Part shown: one piece after another, positions 34,653-43,776 of the stretch
Numbering within the stretch: position 1 is the stretch's first letter
How the letters are laid out: each line of letters starts with the position of its first letter
DNA from: Brevibacillus daliensis
GTDB lineage: Bacteria > Bacillota > Bacilli > Brevibacillales > Brevibacillaceae
Direction: 5' to 3'
Assembly (NCBI RefSeq): GCF_021245735.1
Contig: NZ_JAJISB010000030.1
Span: 1-64,000 of the forward strand
DNA length: 64,000 bases
Translations under genes and position numbers: made by a program
The notes under the pieces: model-generated
The model's database searches: none
Told to the model about the DNA's origin: nothing
The model's input: only the letters and a program-made list of their open reading frames with translations

Positions 34653-35357
34653 ATGAGCGAAGTTTTTTGGTGGGTTGTTTTTCCGTATATTGCATTTACC
34701 ATCATGCTTGTTGGGATGCTTTATCGTTTTGCATTTCGAGGAGTGACCTGGACTGCGCCATCAACGGAGTTTTTCGAGAAAAAATGGCTTCGTATCGGCT
34801 CGCCGCTTTTTCATTACGGGATCATATTCGCCTTCTTCGGACACATCATGGGCATGGTAGTACCTAAGCGGTTCTATGATGTATTAGGTGTTAATGATGA
34901 GATGTACCACGCATTCGGCATTATCGGTGGCGGTTTTGCCGGACTTATGGTAGTAGCGGGCTTGATCATCTTGCTCATACGCAAAATGACTGTTCCACGG
35001 GTTCGCGCGCAAGCATCATTTGCCGACTATTTTGCCGTCATTTTGGTGCTCCTAGTTTCGATTTTGGGCACCTATATCACGATTATTTATAACACAACGG
35101 TGCACGCATACGAATATCGAACGACGATTGGTCCCTGGTTTCGCAGTTTGTTTGTTTTTCAGCCTCAGTACGAATTGATGACAGCTGTTCCATTTGTCTT
35201 TCGATTTCATGTCATCGTCGCCTTTTTGCTATTCGCCTCGATTCCGTTTACGAGTCTCGTACATATTTTTTCGTTTCCAGCTAGATACCCAACGAGAGCG
35301 CCGATCCAATACCGTTCACGTATAGGATACAGAAAGGGATCGAGTACGCGGAAATAA
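34653..35357 (+). CDS. narI: Nitrate reductase gamma subunit (cytochrome b)
   Basis: A 234-residue membrane subunit with five hydrophobic segments, which takes electrons from menaquinol and holds two b-type hemes. Conserved His residues are seen in FHYGIIFAFFGHIMGM and in the last segments (VFRFHVIVAFLLF, SLVHIFSFPARYPTRAP). GGGAGGTT precedes the ATG. It is the last gene of the operon, closed by a strong hairpin. Confidence 0.95.
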   Translation: MSEVFWWVVFPYIAFTIMLVGMLYRFAFRGVTWTAPSTEFFEKKWLRIGSPLFHYGIIFAFFGHIMGMVVPKRFYDVLGVNDEMYHAFGIIGGGFAGLMVVAGLIILLIRKMTVPRVRAQASFADYFAVILVLLVSILGTYITIIYNTTVHAYEYRTTIGPWFRSLFVFQPQYELMTAVPFVFRFHVIVAFLLFASIPFTSLVHIFSFPARYPTRAPIQYRSRIGYRKGSSTRK

Positions 35358-35370
35358 AGGAATAGGAAAT

Positions 35371-35407
35371 CCAGCCCGTTGATTTCTATCAACGGGCTGT
35401 AAAATTT
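35371..35407 (+). terminator. Terminator of the nar operon
   Basis: CAGCCCGTTGAT (35372-35383) pairs perfectly with ATCAACGGGCTG (35388-35399), loop TTCT, followed by TAAAATTT. Confidence 0.85.
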
Positions 35408-35424
35408 ATAACTCAGCATCCCCG

Positions 35425-35510
35425 GGGATCATTATGGAGCGGACAGATACACTTCTTACGGTGGCGAAAACCTTAGCGAAGTGTGAAAATAGGAGTTGGT
35501 TTTCTTAGTA
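35425..35510. repeat. Family B structured repeat, copy 1 (partial)
   Basis: The order GGAGCGGACAG ... GGCGAAAACC-TTAGCGAAG-TGTGAAAA ... GAGTTGG is shared with the element at 57025-57108 (GGAGCGGATAG ... GGCGAAGACTCTAGCGAAG-GGTGAAAA ... GAAGCTGG). An ACACTTC/GAAGTGT stem encloses the middle. No protein is encoded. Confidence 0.55.
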
Positions 35511-35621
35511 ATCTATCATACGTAAAATTCGGAATAATAAAAATAATTAGAGGATTTATGTCGGATATGGAGAATGTAAAAATGAATGCGTTTTCTAATG
35601 AATTTACCATACAGGGAGTGA

Positions 35622-37343
35622 GTGGACTTGAAAGAGGATATCATCACAGCTGCAGGTGGAAATTGTAATCTACAGAACTACGAACAGAGCTATGAAACGT
35701 TCGAGTGGACAGAAGTTGAAAAAGAGTTTAGCTGGTATGAAACCGGCAAAGTTAATATGGCATATGAAGCTGTTGATCGACATACACTCACATCCAGAAA
35801 AGATAAAACAGCGCTCATTTATAGTGATGCAACACGTGATGAAAGCTATACATATGAAGATCTTAGCAAGCTTTCAAACCGTTTTGCCAATGTTGTTCAA
35901 AATCTGGGAATCGTAAAGGGAGACCGTGTTTTCGTCTTTATGCCACGTACACCAGAGCTATATGTAAGCATTCTTGGCTTATTTAAAAATGGTGTCATTG
36001 TTGGGCCATTGTTCGAAGCATTTATGGAAGCAGCTGTTCGGGATCGTCTGGAAAATAGTGAGGCTTGTGCCATTGTTACGACGCCTTCCTTACTGCCGCG
36101 TATACCAGTTAATGAATTGCCTGCATTAAAGCACATTATCTTGGTAGGAGAGACAGAGGAGCTGCAAGAAGGACAGATTAGCTACCATAAAGAGATGGAA
36201 CAAGCCTCCGACGAGTTCGATATCGTTTGGGTGGATAGAGAAGATGGGATGCTTCTTCACTATACCTCAGGCTCGACTGGTAAACCAAAGGGAGTTCTTC
36301 ACGTACACAATGCAATGATCCAGCATTATCAGACAGGTAAATGGGTGCTTGATCTTAAGGAAGATGATATTTACTGGTGTACAGCTGACCCAGGTTGGGT
36401 GACGGGTACCTCATATGGTATTTTTGCTCCATGGCTTAACGGGATAACGAATGTAGTGCGTGGGGGAAGATTCTCACCAGATAGCTGGTATGGAACATTA
36501 GAGAAGTACAAGGTGACAGTATGGTATAGTGCCCCAACTTCATTCCGCATGTTAATGGGTGCAGGGGATGAGGTTGTGAAAAAATATGATCTTTCCGGCG
36601 TTCGTCATATTTTAAGCGTAGGTGAACCACTTAATCCGGAAGTAGTGTATTGGGGTAAAAGAGCATTCAATCGTAATATACACGATACCTGGTGGATGAC
36701 GGAGACTGGAGCTCAGCTTATTTGTAATTATCGCTGTATGGATATTAAACCTGGATCGATGGGTAAACCGTTCCCAGGTACGTATGCAAGTATTTTAGAT
36801 GATCGAGGAAATGAACTTCCTCCTAATCGAATGGGTAACCTCGCCATTCGCACAAACTGGCCATCAATGATGAGATCGATTTGGAAAAATCCATCTAAAT
36901 ATAATGAATATTTTCAGTTTGAAGGTTGGTACGTTTCAGGTGATACTGCCTATAAGGATGAGGAAGGATATTTCTGGTTCCAGGGTAGAATTGATGATGT
37001 AATTAATACGTCAGGTGAGAGAGTTGGACCGTTTGAAGTGGAGAGCAAGCTGGTGGAACATCCAGCTGTTGCTGAAGCTGGGGTGATCGGAAAACCAGAT
37101 CCTGTGCGTGGTGAGATTATCAAAGCGTTCATTGCCCTTCGAGATGGTTATGAGCCGAGTGATGACTTGATGGCTGAAATTAGACAATTTGTAAAAGAAG
37201 GTCTAGCAGCTCATGCAGCGCCTCGTGAAATCGAATTCCGCGATAAACTTCCAAAAACGCGATCTGGAAAAATAATGAGACGCGTACTGAAAGCATGGGA
37301 ATTGAATCTGCCTACAGGAGATCTCTCTTCAATGGAGGAATAA
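35622..37343 (+). CDS. acsA: Acetyl-CoA synthetase
   Basis: A 573-residue acetate:CoA ligase (AMP-forming), very like B. subtilis AcsA in length and motifs. Seen are the P-loop-like LLHYTSGSTGKPKGVLH, WCTADPGWVTGTSYG, the YVSGDTAYKDEEGYFW hinge and the catalytic Lys in KTRSGKIMRR, which is the usual acetylation site. It would activate acetate. The start is GTG with GGGAG very close, and a TTG two codons later has better spacing and is equally possible. Confidence 0.95.
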   Translation: MDLKEDIITAAGGNCNLQNYEQSYETFEWTEVEKEFSWYETGKVNMAYEAVDRHTLTSRKDKTALIYSDATRDESYTYEDLSKLSNRFANVVQNLGIVKGDRVFVFMPRTPELYVSILGLFKNGVIVGPLFEAFMEAAVRDRLENSEACAIVTTPSLLPRIPVNELPALKHIILVGETEELQEGQISYHKEMEQASDEFDIVWVDREDGMLLHYTSGSTGKPKGVLHVHNAMIQHYQTGKWVLDLKEDDIYWCTADPGWVTGTSYGIFAPWLNGITNVVRGGRFSPDSWYGTLEKYKVTVWYSAPTSFRMLMGAGDEVVKKYDLSGVRHILSVGEPLNPEVVYWGKRAFNRNIHDTWWMTETGAQLICNYRCMDIKPGSMGKPFPGTYASILDDRGNELPPNRMGNLAIRTNWPSMMRSIWKNPSKYNEYFQFEGWYVSGDTAYKDEEGYFWFQGRIDDVINTSGERVGPFEVESKLVEHPAVAEAGVIGKPDPVRGEIIKAFIALRDGYEPSDDLMAEIRQFVKEGLAAHAAPREIEFRDKLPKTRSGKIMRRVLKAWELNLPTGDLSSMEE

Positions 37344-37390
37344 ATCACCCATACGTTTTAATAAGCCGTTAGCTGTTTTGTAAAAAATAT

Positions 37391-37442
37391 AGCTGTACAA
37401 AGAGCAGGTTAAAATCTGCTATTTGTACAGCTTTTCGCTTTT
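37391..37442 (+). terminator. Terminator of acsA
   Basis: AGCTGTACAAA plus AGCAG pairs with CTGCT plus TTTGTACAGCT, followed by TTTTCGCTTTTC. Confidence 0.85.
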
Positions 37443-37636
37443 CTTTTTACTATGTAAAAAAGAATAACTTCATCAAAAATTTCCACATAAACAAGTACCA
37501 ACACCTTCGAATGTACATCGAACCAGTTTTTCTTAAGAAAAGTATGAAATTTCACACAAAAATGTATTGCGAAATCTAATGATTTCCCCTACTTTAAAGA
37601 TAAATATACATTATGTAGAGAGTAGGTATAGACAGA

Positions 37637-38386
37637 GTGAATACATTATCACCATATAACGATAAGTCTCCAGACAATGATAAGTTACTTCAGCATCATG
37701 ATGATTCAAAGCTAATCGCTATACCCTTTGTACACTCACGAATATCACTACTAATTATCATGGTGGTCATCCTGCTTAGCTTCTTTTTTACATGGAAATT
37801 AAGCCCATTACTACCAAAGTGGTCCTATTATCTACTGGGTGTGCTTCATGCATCGTTACTCATAAGTAGCGGTTGGATGATGATGAAACCATTTGAACAA
37901 AAAAGGCAGTTACATAGCTTGTTCTTTCATTCAGTACTAGGTGTATTGATTTCCATGGATTTATTTATTATTACTTCTAAACTTCTCTATCATTTTTTCG
38001 GTCTAACACTGGTATGGGTCTATCTTTCACTTACTTTTGTTTACTTGGGTATCGGTCTTGAAATCATCACATACAGCAAGTGGCGTAAATCACTCCAAAG
38101 AAAAAGAGAGCGAGTTATGACGGAAGAAGAAAAACGGAAACGGGATAAGCTAATAAGCAATTTATCATTACTTCTACTTGTTCCAGTAGGATTATCTCTG
38201 ATTATTCCTAACATTATAGGGAGACAAATGAGTATGACGGTAATTGTTTTTGTGACATCTATACTCTTTTTGCTCCTTGCTAGACAAATACATACCTATA
38301 TTCTTGCAAGACGATACCCGAATCAGGTGAAGTATCAAGTACCTCGTCAAGCACGCAAATCTGGAGATAAAACCATTAGTGGTTAG
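37637..38386 (+). CDS. Integral membrane protein of unknown function
   Basis: A 249-residue protein with six predicted membrane segments (about residues 35-55, 60-80, 92-118, 120-143, 172-195 and 200-220) and a charged, basic C-terminus. The loop between segments 4 and 5 is rich in Lys/Arg/Glu. I recognise no family. The start is GTG with a poor ribosome site. It is flanked by terminators, so it is a single gene. Confidence 0.65.
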   Translation: MNTLSPYNDKSPDNDKLLQHHDDSKLIAIPFVHSRISLLIIMVVILLSFFFTWKLSPLLPKWSYYLLGVLHASLLISSGWMMMKPFEQKRQLHSLFFHSVLGVLISMDLFIITSKLLYHFFGLTLVWVYLSLTFVYLGIGLEIITYSKWRKSLQRKRERVMTEEEKRKRDKLISNLSLLLLVPVGLSLIIPNIIGRQMSMTVIVFVTSILFLLLARQIHTYILARRYPNQVKYQVPRQARKSGDKTISG

Positions 38387-38482
38387 GCTTCACAATATGA
38401 CTGAAGTGTAAGAGACAGCAATCTATCTGGTATACTATAAAGTATAATAATCTAAATAAAGTGAATATTAATTCAAAAAATG

Positions 38483-38517
38483 TGGCTTCGCTACCTGTAA
38501 AAAGGCGAGCGAAGCCA
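38483..38517. terminator. Hairpin after the membrane-protein gene
   Basis: TGGCTTCGCT (38483-38492) pairs perfectly with AGCGAAGCCA (38508-38517). There is an A-run upstream but no T-run downstream, so it would work best on the minus strand. Confidence 0.5.
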
Positions 38518-38583
38518 AGTGGATCGTATACATTTTTTTCATTCATTCATATGATATATAAATTGAAATTTCAGGCTCAATTT

Positions 38584-38597
38584 TGAAAGCGCTTACC
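38584..38597 (+). promoter_or_regulatory. cre-like CcpA site upstream of the spl operon
   Basis: TGAAAGCGCTTACC matches the cre consensus TGWAANCGNTNWCA except the last base. It lies 86 bases before the small gene preceding splB. Confidence 0.45.
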
Positions 38598-38669
38598 GAT
38601 AGCGGATCATTAATGCTGGTAGTCCAAGTGGAAGCATGAGAATCATGTGCAAAAAGGAGTAGATGCGAT

Positions 38670-38885
38670 GTGTGGACGAAATGGGTAATTGTACACCAGT
38701 CTTACGGTTTGCCAAGGGCTGCTGATGAATATAGACGTCGGTTGAAACTAGCTGGCATTACTTGCAAAGTAACTGGAAAAAAACGTGGTGGAGCACTTTA
38801 TTTGTATCAGGTTCAGGTTCCTATTGAGGAGAAGGAACGTGCCCTTTCTCTCTTAGCGGAGATAAAACGAGAACTACAGATATAA
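38670..38885 (+). CDS. Small protein preceding splB
   Basis: A 71-residue alpha/beta protein (VIVHQSYGLPRAADEYRRRL, later LYLYQVQVPIEEKERALSLL) reminiscent of small ferredoxin-fold signalling domains such as DUF2007, but not assigned. It starts with GTG after AAAAAGGAG. It lies where B. subtilis has splA, the regulator of splB, yet its sequence does not look like SplA as I recall it. Confidence 0.7.
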   Translation: MWTKWVIVHQSYGLPRAADEYRRRLKLAGITCKVTGKKRGGALYLYQVQVPIEEKERALSLLAEIKRELQI

Positions 38886-38951
38886 ACCAGTAATACCCTT
38901 GCGCATCCGTAGACAAATGTGGGAAAACTAGGTGCAGGGGGATTGATAACG

Positions 38952-40076
38952 ATGGCAACTGTTTTACAGGAGAAATCGAAAACAGGCACGGTCGCAAACA
39001 AATCTCAGACACAAGCCAAGCAGCTTCCAATAGACCATAACCAATTTGCTTCCAAGCTGTTCGTACCAGATCTGGTATATTTTGAACCGGATGCTCTAAA
39101 TTACCCATTAGGTAAAGACCTATATAAACAATATCAGCAGATGGATATTCCGATTAAAATGACAACAAGTCATAATCAGGTCAGAGGCATTCCCGGAGAG
39201 ACGGAGCTACAACAATACCGGAATGCAAAACGGACATTGGTAGTCGGGGTGAAAAAAACGCTGAAATTCGAGCAATCAAAACCATCTGCTGAATATGCTC
39301 TTCCACTTGCTACGGGATGCGCAGCCCACTGCCATTACTGCTATTTGAATACCAATGTTGGCTCGAAGCCTTACATTCGGGTCTACGTAAACATTGACGA
39401 AATTCTTGCAAAGGCAGGAAAGTATATGGAGGAGAGGGAACCAGAGATTACTCGATTTGAAGCAGCTTGTACCTCAGATCCAGTTAATATTGAACATATT
39501 ACTGGAAATCTGAAACGAGCCATTGAATATATGGGTCAACAGCCTTTGGGACGCTTGCGATTTGTAACAAAGTTTCATCATGTAGATTCACTCTTGGATG
39601 CTAAGCATAACAAGCATACTCGATTTCGCTTTAGCATGAATGCGGATTATGTCATACGTAACTTTGAGCCGGGAACGTCAACCTTTGAGCAGCGCATTGA
39701 AGCAGCAGGAAAGGTAGCTAAGGCTGGTTATCCATTAGGCTTTATCCTTGCGCCACTCTATTGGTTCGACGGATGGGAGGCTGGTTACACCGATCTGTTG
39801 GAACGACTACATGATCGGTTAGATGAATCTGATCGAGTCGATGTAACATTTGAATTAATTCAGCACCGATTTACGAAGATTGCCAAAGGATTAATCCTGA
39901 AACGATACCCCAAGACAAAACTGATAATGAACGAAGAAGAGCGTAAGTACAAGTGGGGGAAATACGGAAAGGGAAAATATGTTTACCCCGAAATTCAGGC
40001 TAATGCCTTGAAAACTCATATGCAAAAAGAGATTATGCGTCTTTTTCCAAAAGCAAAAATTGAGTATTTTACATGA
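38952..40076 (+). CDS. splB: Spore photoproduct lyase
   Basis: A 374-residue radical SAM enzyme that splits the thymine dimer (spore photoproduct) in UV-damaged spore DNA. The 4Fe-4S motif CAAHCHYC (Cys123, 127, 130) and the hydrogen-donor Cys173 (EAACTSDP, equivalent to Cys141 of the B. subtilis enzyme) are present. The N-terminus is about 30 residues longer than in B. subtilis. AGGGGGA precedes the ATG chosen, and a GTG 11 codons upstream has no better site. It indicates a spore-forming host. Confidence 0.93.
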   Translation: MATVLQEKSKTGTVANKSQTQAKQLPIDHNQFASKLFVPDLVYFEPDALNYPLGKDLYKQYQQMDIPIKMTTSHNQVRGIPGETELQQYRNAKRTLVVGVKKTLKFEQSKPSAEYALPLATGCAAHCHYCYLNTNVGSKPYIRVYVNIDEILAKAGKYMEEREPEITRFEAACTSDPVNIEHITGNLKRAIEYMGQQPLGRLRFVTKFHHVDSLLDAKHNKHTRFRFSMNADYVIRNFEPGTSTFEQRIEAAGKVAKAGYPLGFILAPLYWFDGWEAGYTDLLERLHDRLDESDRVDVTFELIQHRFTKIAKGLILKRYPKTKLIMNEEERKYKWGKYGKGKYVYPEIQANALKTHMQKEIMRLFPKAKIEYFT

Positions 40077-40091
40077 TGGAAAAGGTATATA

Positions 40092-41009
40092 TCAGCTAAA
40101 CAAATCACTGGATAAATATCGCTCGCCACTGTCAGCGCAGATGGCGAGTACTTTTTTGCCTGCACCCAGTTTTTTGGCTACCTTAATGGCTGCATATACG
40201 GCTGCGCCGGAGGAAGGACCCACCAAAATGGCTTCTTCACGGCCTAATCTTCTTGTCGTAGTGATTGCTTCTTCATCTGTGATATGAATAATCTCGTCGT
40301 ATATTTGTTGGTTCAGGATTGTCGGAATAAAGCCAGGACTTGTTCCTACAATTTTATGGGCCCCTGGTTGTCCACCAGCTAGCACGGGTGAGCCCGCAGG
40401 TTCTACAACAGCAATATGAAGGTGTGGATAATGTTCTCTAAGTGTTTCACCACATCCTGTAATTGTTCCACCTGTTCCTGCGGTGGAGACAAATCCATCC
40501 AATTGACTTCCCATTTGTTCAACGATTTCCAGAGCAGTGGTATAGCGGTGGATATCTGGATTAGCTGCATTTTCGAATTGCATAGGAATGAAGCTACCTG
40601 CTACTTGTTCTCCCAGTTCCTGAGCTTTGCGAATGGCTCCAGGCATTTTTTCATCCCCTGGAGTAAGAACTACTTCAGCACCGTACGCTTTCAAGAGCAT
40701 AATCCGTTCCTTTGTCATGGTGTCAGGCATAACAATAATACACGGATATCCTTTAGCTGCTGCAACCATCGCTAGGCCAATCCCGGTATTGCCACTGGTT
40801 GGTTCTATGATGGTCGCTCCTGGCTTTAGTAGACCATCTTTTTCTGCTTGTAGAATCATATTGTAGGCAGCACGATCCTTAACGCTGCCACTTGGATTAA
40901 ATTTCTCCAATTTTACGTATACATCTGCCATATCTTGCGTGACAACACGCTGTAATTTTACAACAGGAGTATAACCGATTAGTTCTCCCATAGTTTTTGC
41001 GATTCTCAA
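40092..41009 (-). CDS. cysK: Cysteine synthase (O-acetylserine sulfhydrylase)
   Basis: A 305-residue PLP enzyme making cysteine from O-acetylserine and sulfide. The PLP lysine is Lys44 in PSGSVKDRA. TSGNTGIGLAMVAA (substrate loop) and GTGGTITG (phosphate loop) are present. I choose a TTG start: GAGGGAGG lies eight bases before it and the protein then begins like other CysK (RIAKTMGELIGYTP). An ATG 10 codons upstream has no ribosome site. It is convergent with splB, 15 bases between the stops. Confidence 0.92.
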   Translation of the reverse strand: MRIAKTMGELIGYTPVVKLQRVVTQDMADVYVKLEKFNPSGSVKDRAAYNMILQAEKDGLLKPGATIIEPTSGNTGIGLAMVAAAKGYPCIIVMPDTMTKERIMLLKAYGAEVVLTPGDEKMPGAIRKAQELGEQVAGSFIPMQFENAANPDIHRYTTALEIVEQMGSQLDGFVSTAGTGGTITGCGETLREHYPHLHIAVVEPAGSPVLAGGQPGAHKIVGTSPGFIPTILNQQIYDEIIHITDEEAITTTRRLGREEAILVGPSSGAAVYAAIKVAKKLGAGKKVLAICADSGERYLSSDLFS

Positions 41010-41141
41010 ATGTATAGCCTCCCTCAAAGTTGTATTCATTATGAATGAGCCGAAATATAGTAGTTATTTAATCCCATAATAACACATCGGAATTGTTGTA
41101 AAAAGAAGCTAAGTATGATTCATTTTTCTTATTTTTTCATT

Positions 41142-41170
41142 TCGACAAAAAATGCGTTGCATGGTAAAAT
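41142..41170 (+). promoter_or_regulatory. Promoter of the deoxynucleoside kinase operon
   Basis: TCGACA (41142-41147), a 17-base spacer and TAAAAT (41165-41170). It lies inside a longer upstream frame and so supports the start at 41211. Confidence 0.65.
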
Positions 41171-41210
41171 AAAGATCGTTTTGTTTATCGGGGGAGGAGC
41201 AGGAGATTTC

Positions 41211-41849
41211 ATGGACTCTATTTTTATTACAGTGGAAGGACCCATCGGGGTCGGAAAAACTTCTTTGTCTGAAATCATCAGCCGTACGTATGATTTACAA
41301 TTGATGGGGGAAATCGTCTACGAAAATCCCTTTTTAGACAAGTTTTATACTGACATTGCAGAGTGGAGTTTTCAGCTAGAAATGTTTTTTCTCTGCAATC
41401 GGTACAAGCAATTACAGGAAATATCCGGGCAGATTACTACTGGTAATTCAGTCGTATCTGATTACAATATTTTTAAAAATACGATTTTTGCAAGACGTAC
41501 TTTAGATGAAGAAACACTGGCTAAATACTTGCAAATCTATAATATACTGACGAAAGACATGCCGCAGGCTCAGCTCGTCATTTATTTGAAGGCTTCCCTC
41601 GAAACCGTAATGAAACGGATTGCCATGCGAGGACGGGGTTTTGAAAAACAGATTGATGAAAGCTATATGGTAAATCTTATCGCTGACTATGAGGACTTCA
41701 TGAGGGAGTTTGAGCGATGTCATCCGGAAATACCTGTGCTCACTATTGAGTGCGATGAACTGGACTATGTTCACCGAAAAGAAGATCTTGAGAAAGTACT
41801 GGAACGAATTAAACCATTTTTACCCGTGCAACTTACAAGTAGAGGATAA
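41211..41849 (+). CDS. dgk: Deoxynucleoside kinase (deoxyguanosine kinase-like)
   Basis: A 212-residue salvage kinase with a P-loop (EGPIGVGKTS, near residue 10), the DRS-like SDYNIF substrate-strand region and the LID arginines RIAMRGRGFE. B. subtilis has two such kinases side by side, dgk and dck. The next gene is the second here too. GGAGGAGCAGGAG precedes the ATG, and the promoter position rules out the longer reading. Confidence 0.85.
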   Translation: MDSIFITVEGPIGVGKTSLSEIISRTYDLQLMGEIVYENPFLDKFYTDIAEWSFQLEMFFLCNRYKQLQEISGQITTGNSVVSDYNIFKNTIFARRTLDEETLAKYLQIYNILTKDMPQAQLVIYLKASLETVMKRIAMRGRGFEKQIDESYMVNLIADYEDFMREFERCHPEIPVLTIECDELDYVHRKEDLEKVLERIKPFLPVQLTSRG

Positions 41850-41859
41850 GGAGAAAAAT

Positions 41860-42546
41860 ATGTCTGTTTATCAACCAACTGCACTTCGAGAAAAATATAA
41901 TATTCCTAGCGACGCCATTATTACGATTGCGGGAACAGTAGGCGTTGGGAAATCAACATTTACAAAAGCGCTGGCTGATCTATTAGGGTTTCGTGTTTCA
42001 TATGAAAAAGTGGACAATAATCCGTATTTGAACCTGTTTTACGATGATTTGTCTCGTTGGGGGTTTCATTTACAGATCTATTTTTTAGCAGAGCGATTTA
42101 AAGAGCAAAAGCGTATTTTTGAATACGGAGGCGGTTTTGTACAAGACCGTTCGATTTATGAAGACACAGGCATATTCGCTAAAAATTTGCATGACCAGGG
42201 GCATATGACAGATGAAGATTATGAGACGTATACGCAATTGTTTGAAGCGATGGTCATGACTCCATACTTCCCTCATCCGGACGTATTAATTTATCTCGAA
42301 GGTAGTTTCGATGATATTGTTACTCGAGTAAAAGAGCGTGGTCGTCCGATGGAGCAACAAACACCTGTAAGTTATTGGGACGATTTATATACGCGCTATG
42401 AAAATTGGATTAATAATTTTACTTCCTGTCCTGTTCTTCGAGTTAATATTAATGAATATGATGTCTTGGATGACCTGCAATCTGTTGAGGTTGTATTGGC
42501 TCGTCTTGCAGATAAAATAAATACATCTCGTCAATGCAGACGTTAG
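41860..42546 (+). CDS. dck: Deoxynucleoside kinase (deoxycytidine/deoxyadenosine kinase-like)
   Basis: A 228-residue kinase with P-loop GTVGVGKST, the catalytic DRSIYED motif and the RVKERGRPMEQ lid. It phosphorylates deoxynucleosides from degraded DNA. It starts ten bases after dgk with AAGGAG, so the pair forms an operon, which ends in a hairpin with a T-run. Which of the two uses purines and which uses pyrimidines is inferred by similarity. Confidence 0.87.
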   Translation: MSVYQPTALREKYNIPSDAIITIAGTVGVGKSTFTKALADLLGFRVSYEKVDNNPYLNLFYDDLSRWGFHLQIYFLAERFKEQKRIFEYGGGFVQDRSIYEDTGIFAKNLHDQGHMTDEDYETYTQLFEAMVMTPYFPHPDVLIYLEGSFDDIVTRVKERGRPMEQQTPVSYWDDLYTRYENWINNFTSCPVLRVNINEYDVLDDLQSVEVVLARLADKINTSRQCRR

Positions 42547-42548
42547 GG

Positions 42549-42593
42549 AAAACGCGGCTTTGCAACTTATTATGTGCAAGGTCGTTTTTTCTT
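42549..42593 (+). terminator. Terminator of the kinase operon
   Basis: An imperfect stem AACG..GCTTTGCA / TGCAAGG.CGTT, followed by TTTTTTC. Confidence 0.65.
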
Positions 42594-42607
42594 TCAAAGT
42601 GTCAAAA

Positions 42608-42631
42608 CCGCATGTGCGGGTATGCTATAAT
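42608..42631 (+). promoter_or_regulatory. Extended -10 promoter next to a palindrome
   Basis: TGCTATAAT (TATAAT at 42626-42631) is an extended -10 element with no good -35. The palindrome CCGCATGTGCGG (42608-42619) lies just upstream. Confidence 0.45.
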
Positions 42632-42687
42632 ATGCAAAGCAAAGAGACGGCAATTAACGCGTCAGATAGAAGGGAGCCATCTGTTTC

Positions 42688-43425
42688 ATGGGAGATGCTT
42701 GGTTTGAGAAAAGCTTTCGCGAAGATTACCTACTTGTATATCAACACCGCGATGAACAATCGGCTGATAAAGAAATACATAATATATTGGAAAAACTGGC
42801 AGTCAAGCGGAGTGGTCGCGTTTTAGACCTTTGCTGTGGAAGTGGTCGTCATTCCAGAGCCTTGGCAAGACGAGGATATGAAGTGGTCGGGGTTGATTTA
42901 TCTCCCGTTTTACTGGAACAAGCGGAGCTAAATCAGGAACCTCTAGATGTCACTTATCATCAATTTGACATGCGAGAGATACCATTTGATAATGAATTTG
43001 ATATTGTCGTCAACTTGTTCACCAGCTTTGGATATTTCGATAAGGACGAAGAGAGCGCGCAGGTAGTTACCAATATGGCTCGGGCACTAAAAGCAGGGGG
43101 AGAGGTAGTCATTGATTATCTGAATCCATCATTTGTAAAAGAACATTTAATTTTACACTCTGAGAGAGAAATGAATGGATTATTAATTGAAGAGAATCGA
43201 CGAATAGAAGATGGATTTGTGAAAAAGGATATACTCATTCATGATGCAGAGAGAAATCAACCTCGTATTTATCGTGAACAGGTTCGATTATTCGAACTGG
43301 ATGAAATGATGAAAATGTTGGAAGAGGCAGGTTTCAAAGAAATCCAGATCTTTGGTAATTACGACTTTCAACCATATGATAAGATGACGTCAACGCGCAT
43401 GATTTTCTTTGCGCAAAAAGGATAA
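42688..43425 (+). CDS. Class I SAM-dependent methyltransferase
   Basis: A 245-residue methyltransferase. Motif I is clear (VLDLCCGSGRHSRALARRG, about residues 49-67), followed by the acidic VVGVDLS and, later, EVVIDYLNP. The substrate is unknown and nothing in the neighbours reveals it. AAGGGAG precedes the ATG. The following two genes run in the same direction and may be co-transcribed. Confidence 0.85.
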   Translation: MGDAWFEKSFREDYLLVYQHRDEQSADKEIHNILEKLAVKRSGRVLDLCCGSGRHSRALARRGYEVVGVDLSPVLLEQAELNQEPLDVTYHQFDMREIPFDNEFDIVVNLFTSFGYFDKDEESAQVVTNMARALKAGGEVVIDYLNPSFVKEHLILHSEREMNGLLIEENRRIEDGFVKKDILIHDAERNQPRIYREQVRLFELDEMMKMLEEAGFKEIQIFGNYDFQPYDKMTSTRMIFFAQKG

Positions 43426-43455
43426 TCGGCATAATAAACTAAAGGAGACATAACA

Positions 43456-43776
43456 ATGGAAATTCAAAACCACGCAGAATTACTTGCCCTGTTGGAATCT
43501 GATTTTATAAATAAGCCACTTACTGTAACTTACACGGACTGGGAAGGTGGCGATCTGGAAGATGAACAGGTTACTACTTTTCAAGGTACAATTGTAGAAG
43601 TATCCATTAGTGATAATGAATTTGAAGAAAAGGATTTATCCCTCCGCTTCCAGACTGACGAGGGCGAAGTAGAGATCCTGATGGAAATCCCGGCAGAAGA
43701 AAGTGATTTGGCGAATCAAGATGAGGATAGCTTCCGCATTTTCGGCACGGAAGCAGAACTAATTCTGGCAAAATGA
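43456..43776 (+). CDS. Small acidic protein of unknown function
   Basis: A 106-residue, strongly acidic, beta-rich protein (TYTDWEGGDLEDEQVTTFQG ...). No family recognised. AAAGGAG precedes the ATG. Its stop overlaps the start of the next gene by four bases (ATGA), so the two are translationally coupled. Confidence 0.75.
   Translation: MEIQNHAELLALLESDFINKPLTVTYTDWEGGDLEDEQVTTFQGTIVEVSISDNEFEEKDLSLRFQTDEGEVEILMEIPAEESDLANQDEDSFRIFGTEAELILAK

Noticed and set aside
41115-41210. N-terminal extension of the first deoxynucleoside kinase
   Set aside because: The promoter lies within it; the start at 41211 has a strong ribosome site and the normal family length.
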